Source: Casuarina equisetifolia
Lineage: Eukaryota > Streptophyta > Magnoliopsida > Fagales > Casuarinaceae
Assembly (NCBI GenBank): GCA_028551475.1
Contig: CM052357.1
Span: 14,183,931-14,247,930 of the forward strand
Length of the DNA stretch: 64,000 nucleotides
Direction of reading: 5' to 3'
The notes beneath the pieces are model-generated. The model ran no database searches. It saw nothing but the letters and a program-made list of their open reading frames with translations, and had not been told where the DNA came from. Below are positions 1-12,556 of the stretch, piece by piece (the stretch's first letter is position 1; the number at the start of each line of letters is the position of its first letter). The position numbers were made by a program, and so were the translations under genes.

Positions 1-759
1 GATGTTAATATTGCAACACCGCAGTCATATTTCTTAATTAAGCTGATTGCTTGAGGTGCATGGTGTTGCAAGAATGTTTGGAAGCCAATAAGTGTTGATG
101 AGTTAACACCCAAATCATGGGAGAATATGGAAGTAAACACAGCTATTAAGTACTAGGCGTTGACTCCCTTTTTTTCCCTTACCTCATCAACCCCCAAGTC
201 CCATTAGAATGTGAAAGTAAAATTTTGTATTTAGACTTAATTTACATAGCTTCCCCTTCCCCTCCTACGTGAATTTTTTCATGTGGTAATTAGGTGGTGG
301 TATTATTTTTTTGAGGTAATTTTTCCTCAACTTTCTTAGCTTTCTAAGATGTAGGAGGGTAATTATTATAAAATTGTAATGCCAAAGTTTTCCTCATGGC
401 ATTGCAACTTTGACAAATTCACAATTTGGGATTCGCAGAGTACAACAAATGAGTCTTTCACCTTTTGTCTTATCTGTGTTGAATCTGTAGCTGTGTTTAT
501 TTTCAAGATTCTAGACCAATGTTCTTTCATTATTTCAATTTGGTTTAGTTTTAGGCACTCATATTTCCATCGTTAGATTTTTTTCACTAGTTGCTTTTGT
601 GTTATATACCATATTATAGGGGTTTATGATTTAAGTAGTTTTTCGGATCATATTACACTATAATTTCATGTAATCATGTTTATGCTATTGGCTATTGTCT
701 TAGGAAGATCTGCTAGATTTTCAAATATTTTCTAAACCTGGCAATCTTCTCTCTAACAG
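1..759 (+). other. Probable intron upstream of the first visible RRP5 exon
   Basis: No coding segment with RRP5 similarity can be read here. The stretch is AT-rich and ends in a pyrimidine-rich tract followed by CTCTAACAG, a good 3' splice site that opens the first visible exon at 760. It is therefore read as intron sequence. The N-terminal part of the gene lies left of the window. Short open frames inside it look like chance. Confidence 0.6.
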
Positions 760-3700
760 ATTGCTAAGTTGCAGTCCTTGGTGTCAGGAGGATCTGAGTT
801 ACAGTGGGTTGAAGGATTTAGCACTGGCAATGTCGTTGAGGGAAAAATTGAGGAGGTAAAGGATGTTGGAGTTGTTGTCAGCTTAGAGAAGTATCCTGAT
901 GTTTTTGGTTTTATTACTCAGCATCAGTGTAAGTTCTTGACCTTCGTTTTGGTTATTGGACAACTTATTGCTATTCTCTAGCTTTCTGTTACCCTGCAAT
1001 GGAATTTTTGCAGTAGGTGGAACCATTGTGGAAACAGGCTCCCTTGTTCGAGCTGTAGTTCTTGATGTTGCCATATCAGAACGTCTTGTTGATTTTTCTC
1101 TAAGGCCAGAGTTTTTTGATGAATCCAGAGGAGAAAGTTTAAAACATCAGTCTCATAAGAAGGTTAAGTTCTGTGCTCTTAATCTAGGTGCATAATTGCC
1201 TGGCCTTTGTGGCATCGAAGGTTGTACTTCCTTTTAGGATGCAGAGATTTGTGTTATATTCTCTCTGTTGTTACCTCCTTTTGGCCTAATTTTACCATTA
1301 TGGTTACAGAAACGCAAAAGAGAAACATCCAAAGGCATGGAAGTGCATCAAACAGTTAATGCTGTTGTGGAAATTGTTAAGGAAAATTATTTGGCAAGTT
1401 TCGATGTTACTTTTTCTGTTAATACTTTCAAGTAATAGTACATATGCACTCTCAAGCCTCCATTTTTCTAAATATTTTGTTCCTGACGATGCAGGTCCTT
1501 TCAGTGCCAGAATGTGACTATGCTATAGGGTATGCGTCAATATCTGACTATAACACTCAAAAGTTTCCCCAGAAACTGTTTGTGGATGGACAAAGGTGAA
1601 CACAAGTCTTGATAGTGAATCCTTTAAAGTATATTTTGGGTTAGCATCCCTAAGGGTGGTCGCCAATTGTTTAGTCTCTTTCAAAATTTTTTGCAGTCAA
1701 CACTATCCTCTGTGTTAATTATCTTCCTTTGGAATTTTATTCCTGTCTGTGTTAATGTCTTGATAGTGAAGCCTTTGAACTTTTGTGTATGGTTTCTTTT
1801 CCAACTTTAAAAATGTATCCTTCCTTTGTGAGTAACTACAGGTAAAATTGCTGATTATTACTCATGAAGAATTAAAAGCATATACTTCTCCAAATGCTGA
1901 TAATTGTCACACTACAACTTATGCACTTGAAATGGTTCACTTGATGCAGTGTCGTTGCCACTGTCATGGCTCTACCAAGCCCTTCAACATCTGGGAGGCT
2001 GTTGTTGCTTCTTAATTCAATGGGTGAAGCCAATGATGCATCCGGCTCCAAAAGAGCCAAAAAGAAGTCTAGCTATAAATTGGGATCTTTGGTTCAGGCG
2101 GAGGTAGATAATTTAGAGGACTTATTGCTGTTCTGATCATGTCTGGATATTAGAGCTTTGTAACTGGGTAGAACTATGAGGGGCTTCGACTTTATTTTGT
2201 GTTTGAGTGTTGTTTCGTATAGAAGCAATCACTTGTTTGTGCATTGTTTACGCTACTTTTTCCTTACTTTATTTCTTCTTATTGTGTTTCAGATTACTGA
2301 AATTAAGCCTCTAGAACTGAAATTGAAATTTGGAATTGGTTTTCGTGGAAGAGTTCATATAACAGAGGTATTGTTTCCAATAATTTAGGGATATGTGCTT
2401 TTTTTAGTTTCTCTAATTGGTTTATCATACAAATTTAATTTATTCTGTGGACAGGTGAACGATGTTAATGGTTTAGAAGATCCATTTGGTAACTTCAGGA
2501 TTGGGCAAGTAGTGACTGCCAGAATTGTTGCAAAAGCTAAGCAAGTTGACAAAAACTCCTTCCAATGGGAACTGTCATTGAAACCTAACATGGTTATGGG
2601 TAAATAGCGTATACCTAAGTTCCCTTTGGTGGTCTGTTTTAAAGCTATTAGTATCTTGGGTTTTGTTTATTTTGGTGTAGGACTTTTTGGAAACCATTCT
2701 TCACATTTTCTAGAGTTTGGTGTTGCTTGAAAGATGCATATTAATGGAAAGTATTTTCCGATTCACAAGGGAAATAAGCCTTAGAAGTGGAGAAATGGTT
2801 TCCTTTTGCAAATGAAAAAACATTTTTTCCTATGTTACTGTTATGAATAATCATAAAGAAAAAAAGGGGGAAAAATGAGGCTTTCATACACTTTCCTCTA
2901 TGTCCCGGCCAATCATTTTTACTCCTCTCTCACAGTGGCTGTTGCATTTGGTCTGTGATTTCTCATCTTATAACGTCCGTGTTTTGGGTGATCGAGAGTG
3001 GATTTGCAATGAGTGTTGCATCCTAATTGACAGTGATGTGGTCTTTTCAGACATTTGGTGGTTCAAATGGTGATGCTCAGGCTGCTGGGTGTTTTATTGT
3101 TCTCTGCCCATGTGGTGGAGGTGTGATTGTCTGTCTGTTTGTTTGTGGGTTGTGTTGGTGGAATCCCTCACCATTACTTAAGCTAAGGACAGTAGTCTTT
3201 AGGCAATGTTTGGAATGGACTATGATGGTTTAGGGGCATTAGGTTTCGGACTGCTGGTCTCAAGGGAATGTATTTGTGGTCTGAGTTGATGGTTTTTGTG
3301 ATTGGGTCATCTGTTTGTGGTGGCTTGCAATTTCAGGTTTTGGTGGTGGGTGAAAGTTTGGTGTTATCTATATTTTTTGTTACTGAGATGGAATCAACTT
3401 CTAGTTTTGTTTTGGATGCTATGGTGGGAAATGGTTTACCATATTAGCAAAACATCTGTGATTTCCCTAGAAAATACTTGCACTGATTTGTTTCCGTAAG
3501 AAGTTTGTTAAGCCAGAAGAAAGTGCGGTCTTGGTTACATTAAGTCTTGTGAACTTCACGTAACTTCCAGTTAACCACAAATGTTATGATTGTCGCATAG
3601 CTACGTCTGTAGCATCAGGAGCACAAATCACTTTTATTTGTGCCAACTTTGCGTAGTTTCCTTCTAATACCTGGAATATAGACATTTTACTCTTCTTTTA

Positions 3701-6700
3701 ACATTCAAGTTCATTATAAAGATTCGCCTTGGCCCAAAAGCATTATCAGCTCTAAAAGCTATTGAGCTTGATTCTAACTCAGTAAAAGCTTTTCTTCTAC
3801 ATTTTTCCCTGTTTGGAAACTACTGAATGTACAAATGCCCTCCCTCTAGGGAAATGCCTTTGACATATTAACCTGACATCTTATAGCTTATTAGCTTCAT
3901 GCGAAGATTCTTGCTTCAATAAGTTATGTATCATACATTCAGATTAATCTTCAGAACTGTTCCTCTTTTTCTTGCTTGTTTGTCAATTAATTTCCTTGAA
4001 TCGCCCTTTTTATTCAATTGGATGCACAAAACGTTTTACCCTTGCCTCCATGTTCATTAAGTTTTATCACCTATGAGATCTAAGTCGCAATTTGAATACA
4101 GGTCCCATGGAAATACAAGACAAGCCTATGACAAATGATGTAGATTTTTCAACTGGACAACGTGTCACAGGTTTTGTGTATAAAGTAGACTCTGACTGGG
4201 TCTGGTTGACAATATCTCGATTTGTTAGAGCTCAGCTATTTATTCTTGACACTTCATGCGAGCCTAGTGAACTAGGGGAATTTCAAAAGCGCTTTCATGT
4301 AGGAAAGATTGTTTCTGGTCACATTTTAAGCATTAACAAAGAGAAAAAACTGTTACGGTTGGTCCTACACCCATTCACTGTCTCTAATGAAGATACTGGA
4401 GGCAAAGATTTGAAGATGGATCATCATTTTAATGAGATTGCTGCTCATATACATGAAGGAGATAGAGTGGTTGGGAGGATATCCAAAATACTTCCAGGTG
4501 TTGGTGGTTTGCATGTGCAAATTGATCCTCAAATATATGGTAGGGTTCATTTTATGGAACTTGCAGACTTGTGGGTGCCTGACCCATTAAATGGATATCA
4601 TGAGGGGCAATTTGTCGGATGCAAGGTGCTTGAAGTCAGCCGCACTGTCAAAGGCACGATTCATGTTGATTTGTCATTGCGATTTTCTTCACATGGCAAG
4701 ACTAGTCAGTCTTCTGCAGAAATCTACGGGTATGTGGTTATCATTAAACTTGCTTCTTATTATAGCAACCCCTTTGTATGGTTAATTAACCTCCTGGGAC
4801 AGAAAGTTTAGGGGCTGCTCGTAATGTCTCTTAAAAAATGCTTTTAAGTTTGTCTGCGTGCCATATGCAATTACATCATAGTAATGGAGAAGCACAAGCC
4901 TCATAAACATGCATGAAAATTATTGTTATGTGGGGTATTTGACGTCATGATCATTGCCTTCTAGTAGTTATCTATTTCTAATTATGAAAGTGTCTGTACA
5001 GTACTCTGGTTAGGATGGATATAACATTCGATATAGAACAGCTCATAAGAGAAATGACGCCATGTTTCTAGAATATGGACACATCACACACTCCACCCCT
5101 TTGAGCATATATTTACATGCTATTTATTTGAAGGCTCACTATGAAGTTGGAGCATATATGTTATAACCTAAGAGAGGAGGTTGCCAAACTGTGCTCTCAG
5201 TGATTGTTCTAGAACCCACAATGTTTTTTTGAACTTATATACACAATTCTGATATTCTGCTTGAGACAACACTAGACAGTCACGCCACAGAAACTTCCTC
5301 AAGCAAAATCAGCTTGGAGGATTGCACTCTCTCGAACTGAAAAAAGGGCCAGTCATGATTGACAAAGATCATAAGATGTAAAGAAGGGTCCCTGCAATGT
5401 GAGAGATTCTTGTATCATAATTAATCCCGTGAGTCTGTATAGGCTTTAGCAACCAATAAACTTCTACTCTGTTCATAGAGCTTAGGGTTAAATTTTAAAC
5501 AAAAGACCCGATTGTGGCAACATTATGTTTACCAGGAAGCAGGGGCAAGATTCCTATGTTCCATTTGGACGTAGAGTCTCTATTAGTCATTCAAATAGAC
5601 CAACTAAAATACTACTCTGTTTGAGTTGGTCCAGTCTGACATATGACAAATAAATGGATCCAGAACTTCTAACTTGAGCTAGAGGACCATTAAGACGAAG
5701 ATATGGATTAACTGCACATATATAGGCTTACTAAACTGATAAGTTCCATACTCAAAATAAGAGATATTGTTAGGACCAAGAAGTTGATGCTTCAAAAGAG
5801 AATAGAAGGCTGTCAAAGTATGCAATTCCATTGGTCCCTACCAATGGCAGGAGATGGTTATGGCATCCAGAGACAGCCGACTGCATGCACCACCAATCAA
5901 GTGAGATCTTGAATGATATCTAATGAAGAGTAAACTATAAGTGATCACGCTGATTGACAACAAACGAACAAGAAAATGAGGGAGGCATGCAAGACGAATG
6001 AATGATTCCTGAGCCCTTGGTTATGGTAACACTTTGAAGGGATAGAAGGTGATGACAGTCAGACAAGTGATTTGAAGCATTAGTTATATGTTTTGTTGCA
6101 GTAGAACTGATGACTCACAGATTGAAAATGGAAGATGAGAGACACTGAGATACAATATCTGACTCAACAGCTGCAGGGGTGAAAATGTTAGAGATCCTTT
6201 TGGGGGCTGAAAATTAAGCATACTAATCTCTTAAAATAGATATAATTTCAGAGCCAGCAGCTAGAGAAAGCTTAGTAGATGGTCTAGACATTTGAGTGAG
6301 ATTATTCTGAGAAAAGACTTGACCAACAGATCCAGCTGGATGGCGGACAAAGATCTAACTGATAAATGCCTATACAGAGTGTAGTACTGTTTAGCTTTAG
6401 AGACATGCTCCGATTATCATCCTGATCTCAAAAACTATAGGAGTCTCTGATTTTTCACCTTTTTGATATGTGGTAGTCAAATAGTTAATTACACTGTTAG
6501 TGATCTGGCCCAGTAATGTAATTCATCCCATTGAACTTAAGCACAGTCATGGGAATATTGGGGAAGAAACAAGATAAGATTTAGTTGCCAAAGTACTCAC
6601 TGAGGCTGACCAATTAATTGTAGGTGCACCGAAATAGTCACATAAATGACAGAAAGATTGCTGAACCAGTCAAAAAATGTACTAAATCTGCCGAGAACAC

Positions 6701-9700
6701 ATTGAATCAGTTGAAAGTCATAGAACTGTTGGATCCGACCATGGCCTACAAAGGGATAAATATAAGTTGGAAGAAGATTAAAGAAGTTATGGATTATCCT
6801 TGTCCTAAATAGGACTGTGATGCCCCTGCAACCAAACAACAATCTCCGTGTACAGTGTTTTCAGACCATGGCCTACAAAGGGATAGACATAATTTGGAAG
6901 AAGATTGAAGAAGTTATGGGTTATCTTTGTCCTAAACAGGACTGTGATGCCTCTGCAACCAAACAACAATCTCCATGTGCAGTGTTTTCAGACCATGGCC
7001 TACAAAAGGATAAGCAAGTTGGAAGAAGATTAAGGAAGTTATGGGTTGTCTTTGTCCTAAATAGGACTGCGATGCCCCTGCAACAAAACAGCATTCTTCG
7101 TGTACATTGTTGTTGCAACTTGATTCAACCACAACGCCTAGATATCGGTTGAGTCTTTAGCAACCAAAAACATTTTACACTACCCTAAATAGCTTTGATT
7201 ACTTAGAAACACAATGCATAGACTTCCCGTAAATGTTTATAACTACTAGCTGTCTTTCACAGTAGGTACCAAATTAATTGACATCACCATTGATGATTTG
7301 TTGGTGACTCATGACAATGGCAACCACAGTAAGGTTGATGGCATCTATCATATTTGCCAGTATAATAATGATGAATAGGGAAAATGTCCGGTCACAAGTT
7401 CTGTTAATTGTGATGAGACTAAGGATGTATAGTGAAATAGAAAGAGAAAGAAGAACTTATGGGTGCACAATCAAGTGATATATCTTTATGCTCAAAAAGC
7501 TTTGATACCATGTTATGCAGGTTATTTGAAAATGAGCTTCATAGTTTTTGTTCTCTATTGGATGCTCATTTCTCTTACAAAATAATTTGTACAAGTCCTG
7601 AATAGTACAACTCACGAGTACCTCGTCATCTTTTTAGAGCATAAAATGCTTTAAGCCGTAGTTTGCCTTTATGTGGAATATTTACCGCTTTACTCTGTGC
7701 TTCATAACTAGTAAAGTACAAGGACATAGTTATCATGGACAATCTAGTTTGCTTCTGTTTGGTAAGAAACAAAAATCATTCATCAAACAACCTGTTATGC
7801 TATTAATTTTGATTCAAGTGATTTTGTGTTATTTCTTCTTTCTTTCCCTTACGTTTGAGAATTATTAGAGATCTAAGTTTTAATTCTTGGCCATGTATTT
7901 CAAGACATAGAAGGTTCTCTACTGTTTTAAAACATAGTAGTGTTTTATGATCTACAGGCATTCTTCTTGCAAACGTGTTGATAATATTGAGGAACTTCAG
8001 CCTAATATGCTCGTACAGGTACTATTCTTGTCTCTAAATATTTGCTTTTGACTTCATCGTCCCCTGTATTAGATTCAGTTGCTTAATACTTCGAATTAGA
8101 GATTGCAGGAACTTGCAGCCACATTTTTGCATGAATTGTCTGCATTGTGAAATATAAGATTGCACTATGGTAAATGTGGAGTGATGTTGATGGCATAGTA
8201 CGATAGAGGAAGTGACAGCCTTGTTTCTCCTCTTGGTCATTTTGATACTAGTCTTTCGAGCTTTTATTTTATTTTATTTTATTTTATTTTTTTGGTTGTG
8301 GCAATGTGTGCTGTATTTGTTGTATATTTCTGAGGTCTATGCTTGTGAAGCTAACTTGGTTCTACTTTTTTCTCCTAAACCTGAAGGGTTATGTTAAGAA
8401 CGTTTCATCAAAAGGATGTTTCATTTTGCTCTCCCGGAAGATTGATGCCAAGATTCTTACCTCCAACTTATCTGATGGATATGTGGACAACCCAGTAAAA
8501 GATTTCCCTGTTGGAAAACTTGTAGTTGGCAGGCAGGTCATTTGGTCATCTGTTTTTTTTTATTGCTTGATGTTGATATTTGGAATAGGGAATAGATGCA
8601 ACAATATACTTAAGAGGCTTGAATGCAGGATTTTGTCTGTCGAGCCTTTGTCAAAGCGAGTAGAAGTTACCCTGAAGACATCAAGTGGAAGCATTGCGCC
8701 AAAATCTGAGATTAATGACTTGAGAACTCTGCATATTGGAGAGATTATCGCTGGCAGGATTAAGCGGATAGAATCATTTGGTTTGTTTATAACAATTGAC
8801 GACACAAACTTGGTAAGTGAAAAGCTATCAGACCAAAGTTTAATGTTATGGATGCTTCTGGGATGTACAAGAATGAGGATTTGAATTTGAATACCATTTT
8901 TCTTGAAGATATCTCTGAACGTTCTATATGTGGCAATTGAGTTAATTATCTGGACTTCAGATGTGCAATGTCCAGGCAAGGAATTGCCGAAATTGATGTT
9001 GAAAGCCAACCTACACTTTCTAATCACGATTGTTTCATTTGATTGGTGCATAAGTCTAATAAGTTTAAATTTTTATGTATTGCTAATGTGTTTTGCTGTG
9101 GATTGCTGCTTAATAAAAAAGCCTGTGGTTTACCAAGTCAATGCTTTTACCATGTGTAATTATTTATCTATTGTGACTCAGTGCTTATGTATATTTGCCT
9201 AGGTGGGATTATGCCATGTGTCAGAGCTTTCAGATCATCGTGTTGAAAACATTGAAACTAAATACAAAGCAGGGGAGAGAGTGACAGCAAAGATATTGAA
9301 GGTAACAGTGTTCATGAGTAATTAATTGTTGGAGTTACATTCCTGCTGGCACCTCATCTAATCCACTAAAAGGAAAGGGATACAAGCCTTTAGAACATAT
9401 TATGGTGGCATTTTTTGACTGCAGTTGGTTATTCAACTTGATTTTGGAACTTGACAGATGAAACGTCAGTATGTCTGTTATCTTAGTTAAATCATGTAGA
9501 ATAGCTGTTTATATGTCTTGTTTTGTCTTACTCTTTAAAATCATGGAACAGCAGGATAACCCAATTTCATCAACATCACATTATGTTTTTTTTTTTTTTT
9601 TCCACTTTCATTTATTTTCTTTTGCTTTTTTATATGCCATCAGGTGGATGAACAAAGACACCGAATATCTCTTGGAATGAAAGATTCTTATTTTGGGGGC

Positions 9701-12556
9701 GACACTGATACCCAACTATCTGAGGAACAACATGATAACGTCATCAAAGAAAATGGTCTGAGTGATAACATTACATTGGTATCATCTCCAAGTAGCGGTT
9801 TTATTGGCATCCAAAATATGGATACTGAAGGTGAACAAGAAGAGTTCCCAGTTCTTGCACAAGCTGAGTGCAGGGCTTCCGTTCCTCCACTTGAAGTCAG
9901 TCTTGATGACATAGATCAGCCCGATATGGATAATTTAGGTGAGCGACGTCAAGAGCATATTGATGAGGTAGACACCAAAGATGAAAGGAACACAAGACAG
10001 GCAAAGAAAAAAGAGAAGGCAGAAAGGTTGTTTCAATTCTCACACTTTCCTGGTTCTTTGTCCATTTTTCGTTTTGGGGGCTAGTTCTGTATTCTTCATG
10101 TACTTATCATTGTAACTGGGAAACTGCCCTCTGCAGGGAGCAAGAAATTAGGGCTGCTGAGAAAAGATTATTGGAGAATGGTATGCCAAGAAATGCCGAT
10201 GAATTTGAGAAGCTGGTTAGAAGCTCTCCCAATAGCAGTTTTGTTTGGATAAAGTACATGGCTTTCGCATTGTCTATGGCTGATGTTGAGAAAGCCCGAT
10301 CAATTGCTGAAAGGTATTCATTGTGCCACTTTACATGTTTCCTGTTGCTTTTCAAATGTAGATGCTTGCCTCGTCTCTTATGTGCATACTTCTCTGGTTA
10401 CAAATTACATAATCTTTGCAACATGACCAGATAGATATTAGCTGGTCCTGTTAGTTTTAATGGGAATCAACCTGTGTTTGAATGATCAAGAGCAAGTGTA
10501 TTAAATGGCGTCTTCATGAGTTCTGAATGAACTAATCGTGTTATTATGAAACAATGTCAGATCTTGTATACTTGCACGTCCTATGTAGGAACTGCTCCTT
10601 AGACAATGGTAAAAATATACAAGATTTCGTTTGCTTTGTCTTTTTTGCTTTTTGATTGTAGAGATTGCTTGCCGATGGGAGGATGGATGATGAAACTATG
10701 TGTTTAAACCCTACTTGACAGATGTGCAACTTTAAACAAAAAGTAAATGAAGCAATTAATTAAAATCTTTTCATTTTCCAATAAAGTTAATCTACTATGG
10801 TCAAACGGTCTGTTTGCTCTTCTGTACATTGTTGCAAGAACCTCTCTAAGCATCATCACGAACTGTCCAGAACAGGCAAAGAAAACTTGCCCTTAGGAAA
10901 TAGCAAAGTTCACTTTGAAAAGAAATTTTGTTTTGCTGTATCATAAGAGCCAAACTTTGCCTTCTGTTTGCTCAAACGGTCTGTTTGCTCTTCTGTACAT
11001 TGTTGCAAGAACCTCTCTAAGCATCATCACGAACTGTCCAGAACAGGCAAAGAAAACTTGCCCTTAGGAAATAGCAAAGTTCACTTTGAAAAGAAATTAT
11101 GTTTTGCTGTATCATAAGCGCCAAACTTTGCCTTGGTACTGGCTCTTTTTGGTGTATCAAACAGATTCTGTGTTATATTTACACGGACATTACTCTTGCT
11201 TTCTAATCTAAGAGTACTCCTGGTGCTTACCATTTTTCCTGGTACTATTCTGTTGGATTGTAGGGGACACTTAGTTATTTAGTTTCATTCTTTTTGATTG
11301 GTGGTTGTTCCTTTCATTCGTTCATGATAACCCATTATAGAATGGAGGGTAGTAGCTTTTTCTAGAAGGGTAGGGCATGGTAGAATGTTGCAATTTCCCA
11401 TTTTTTAGAGACTTGCTAACTATGAAGCTTCTTATGGTGTTTTGCAGGGCTTTGAAAACAATAAACATCCGAGAAGAGAATGAGAAGCTCAACGTTTGGG
11501 TGGCTTATTTTAATTTGGAAAATGAATATGGAAATCCTCCTGAGGTACTGGATGGGTTACCGATATTTTTCTTTTCCTTTCTTTCATTGTCACTATACCT
11601 TGAAGTGGGAGTTGTGTTAATATAGTTTTCTCTTCAGGAGGCTGTTTTGAAAGTATTCCAAAGAGCTTTGCAGTATAATGACCCCAAAAAGGTCCATCTT
11701 GCACTCCTAGGAATGTATGAGAGGACTGAGCAACATAAATTGGTTTATGAGCTTCTTGACAAAATGGTCAAGAAGTTCAGGCATTCCTGCAAGGTACTTT
11801 ACTTATTTTCTAAATTCTTTGGTTTATGAGCTTCTTGACAAAATGGTCAAGAAGTTCAAGCTTTCCTGCAAGGAACTTCATTTATTTTCTAAATTCTTTT
11901 TGTATGCTTAAACCAAAAAATGAAGTTTTATGTTTTATGGAATTTCAGATCTGGTTAAGACGGGTGCAAAGTATCTTGAAGCGGCAGAAGCAGGATGTGA
12001 TCCAGCCAGTAGTAAGTCGTGCTTTATTAAGCCTTCCACGACATAAGCACATCAAATTCATCTCACAGACTGCTATTCTTGAATTCAAATGTGGGGTTCC
12101 TGATAGAGGACGATCCATGTTTGAAGGAATTCTGCGAGAGTACCCAAAGAGAACAGACTTGTGGAGCGTTTATCTCGATCAGGTAAGCTTCCTTTTTCCC
12201 ATATGATGTTTGTTAGCTTTTGCCATTTGGCTGCTGTCCTGCTTACGTTCTTGGTGTTGAACTTGGCAGGAGATTCGTCTTGGGGACGTGGATATGATTC
12301 GTGCACTGTTTGAGAGGGCAGTCAGTTTGAGCCTTCCACCTAAAAAGATGAAAGTGTGTTCAATTTACTTTCGATCCTTTGTTCTATAAAATTGGCCTTG
12401 ACTTATTCTATAGTTCTCATACGGGTGTCTTATCATCCGGAATTGCAGTTCTTATTCAAGAAGTATCTCGACTATGAGAAGTCACTTGGCGAAGAAGAAA
12501 GAATCGAGTCCGTGAAAAGGAAGGCAATGGAATACGTCGAGAGTACACTGGCTTGA
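760..12556 (+). CDS. RRP5: RRP5/PDCD11-like rRNA biogenesis protein, C-terminal 19 exons (5'-partial)
   Basis: RRP5 is a nucleolar pre-rRNA-binding factor needed for processing at the A0-A3 sites and for assembly of both ribosomal subunits. Exons: 760-928, 1014-1162, 1310-1393, 1495-1595, 1950-2103, 2293-2367, 2455-2599, 4102-4729, 7958-8018, 8387-8532, 8629-8812, 9203-9301, 9644-10026, 10137-10313, 11448-11544, 11638-11793, 11949-12182, 12270-12353, 12449-12556. Phases agree throughout, giving 1,077 residues to a TGA. Residues 1-665 hold seven S1-like segments, for example around [32 protein letters not shown] and [16 protein letters not shown]. An acidic/KKKEK linker follows, then HAT repeats from about residue 792 ([34 protein letters not shown]). 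About 800 N-terminal residues should lie outside the window if it matches the roughly 1,900-residue plant family. Two introns (1394-1494, 8533-8628) use GC donors. Seen: exons and motifs. Inferred: function by family. Confidence 0.93.
4730..7957 (+). other. 3.2-kb RRP5 intron with repeat-derived content
   Basis: This is the largest RRP5 intron in the window, between TACGG|GTATG and CTACAG|GCATT. No conserved exon is needed inside it, because the reading frame joins exactly across it. It holds a 127-bp tandem array (separate entry). Around 7,490-7,500 is AGCTTTGATACCATG, whose complement resembles the start of a retrotransposon primer-binding site (TGGTATCAAAGC). That hints at an old antisense LTR element, but I could not define LTRs. 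Confidence 0.6.
6737..7117 (+). repeat. Three-copy tandem repeat, 127-bp period
   Basis: The phrase GACCATGGCCTACAAA recurs at 6,737, 6,864 and 6,991, exactly 127 bases apart. Each unit also contains GGAAGAAGATT, GAAGTTATGG and TTTGTCCTAAA. Copies differ by substitutions and a small deletion in the third. Short open frames across the array appear because the period is not a multiple of three; none looks like a known protein. It lies inside an RRP5 intron. Confidence 0.85.
10801..11134 (+). repeat. Two-copy tandem duplication, 171-bp unit, in an RRP5 intron
   Basis: TCAAACGGTCTGTTTGCTC begins both copies, at 10,801 and 10,972. The copies run nearly identically through CATCATCACGAACTGTCC and CCAAACTTTGCCTT, differing at only a few positions by eye. 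The array lies within intron 10,314-11,447. High identity suggests a recent duplication. No coding signal is seen. Confidence 0.9.
11742..11899 (+). repeat. 79-bp tandem duplication spanning an RRP5 exon-intron junction
   Basis: Copy 1 (11,742-11,820) covers the end of the exon ending at 11,793 and the first bases of the intron. Copy 2 (11,821-11,899) repeats it inside the intron. Both begin GGTTTATGAGCTTCTTGAC. In copy 1 the exon ends TGCAAG|GTACTT, a usable donor. In copy 2 this reads TGCAAGGAACTT, so the donor GT is lost. Protein continuity with the next exon requires use of copy 1 only. Confidence 0.9.

Noticed and set aside
6720..7120. Regularly spaced repeats that might suggest a CRISPR-like array
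   Set aside because: Units are long, adjacent and without unique spacers, in an intron of a plant nuclear gene.
6817..7152. 111-codon open frame with internal repeats, possibly a small repetitive protein
   Set aside because: It is a by-product of the 127-bp tandem array inside an RRP5 intron, and there is no conserved partner sequence.
4925..7530. Possible LTR pair in the RRP5 intron (TGTTATGTGGGGTATTTGA versus TGTTATGCAGGTTATTTGA)
   Set aside because: Similarity ends after about 19 bases and no second end could be matched. It is insufficient for an LTR call.
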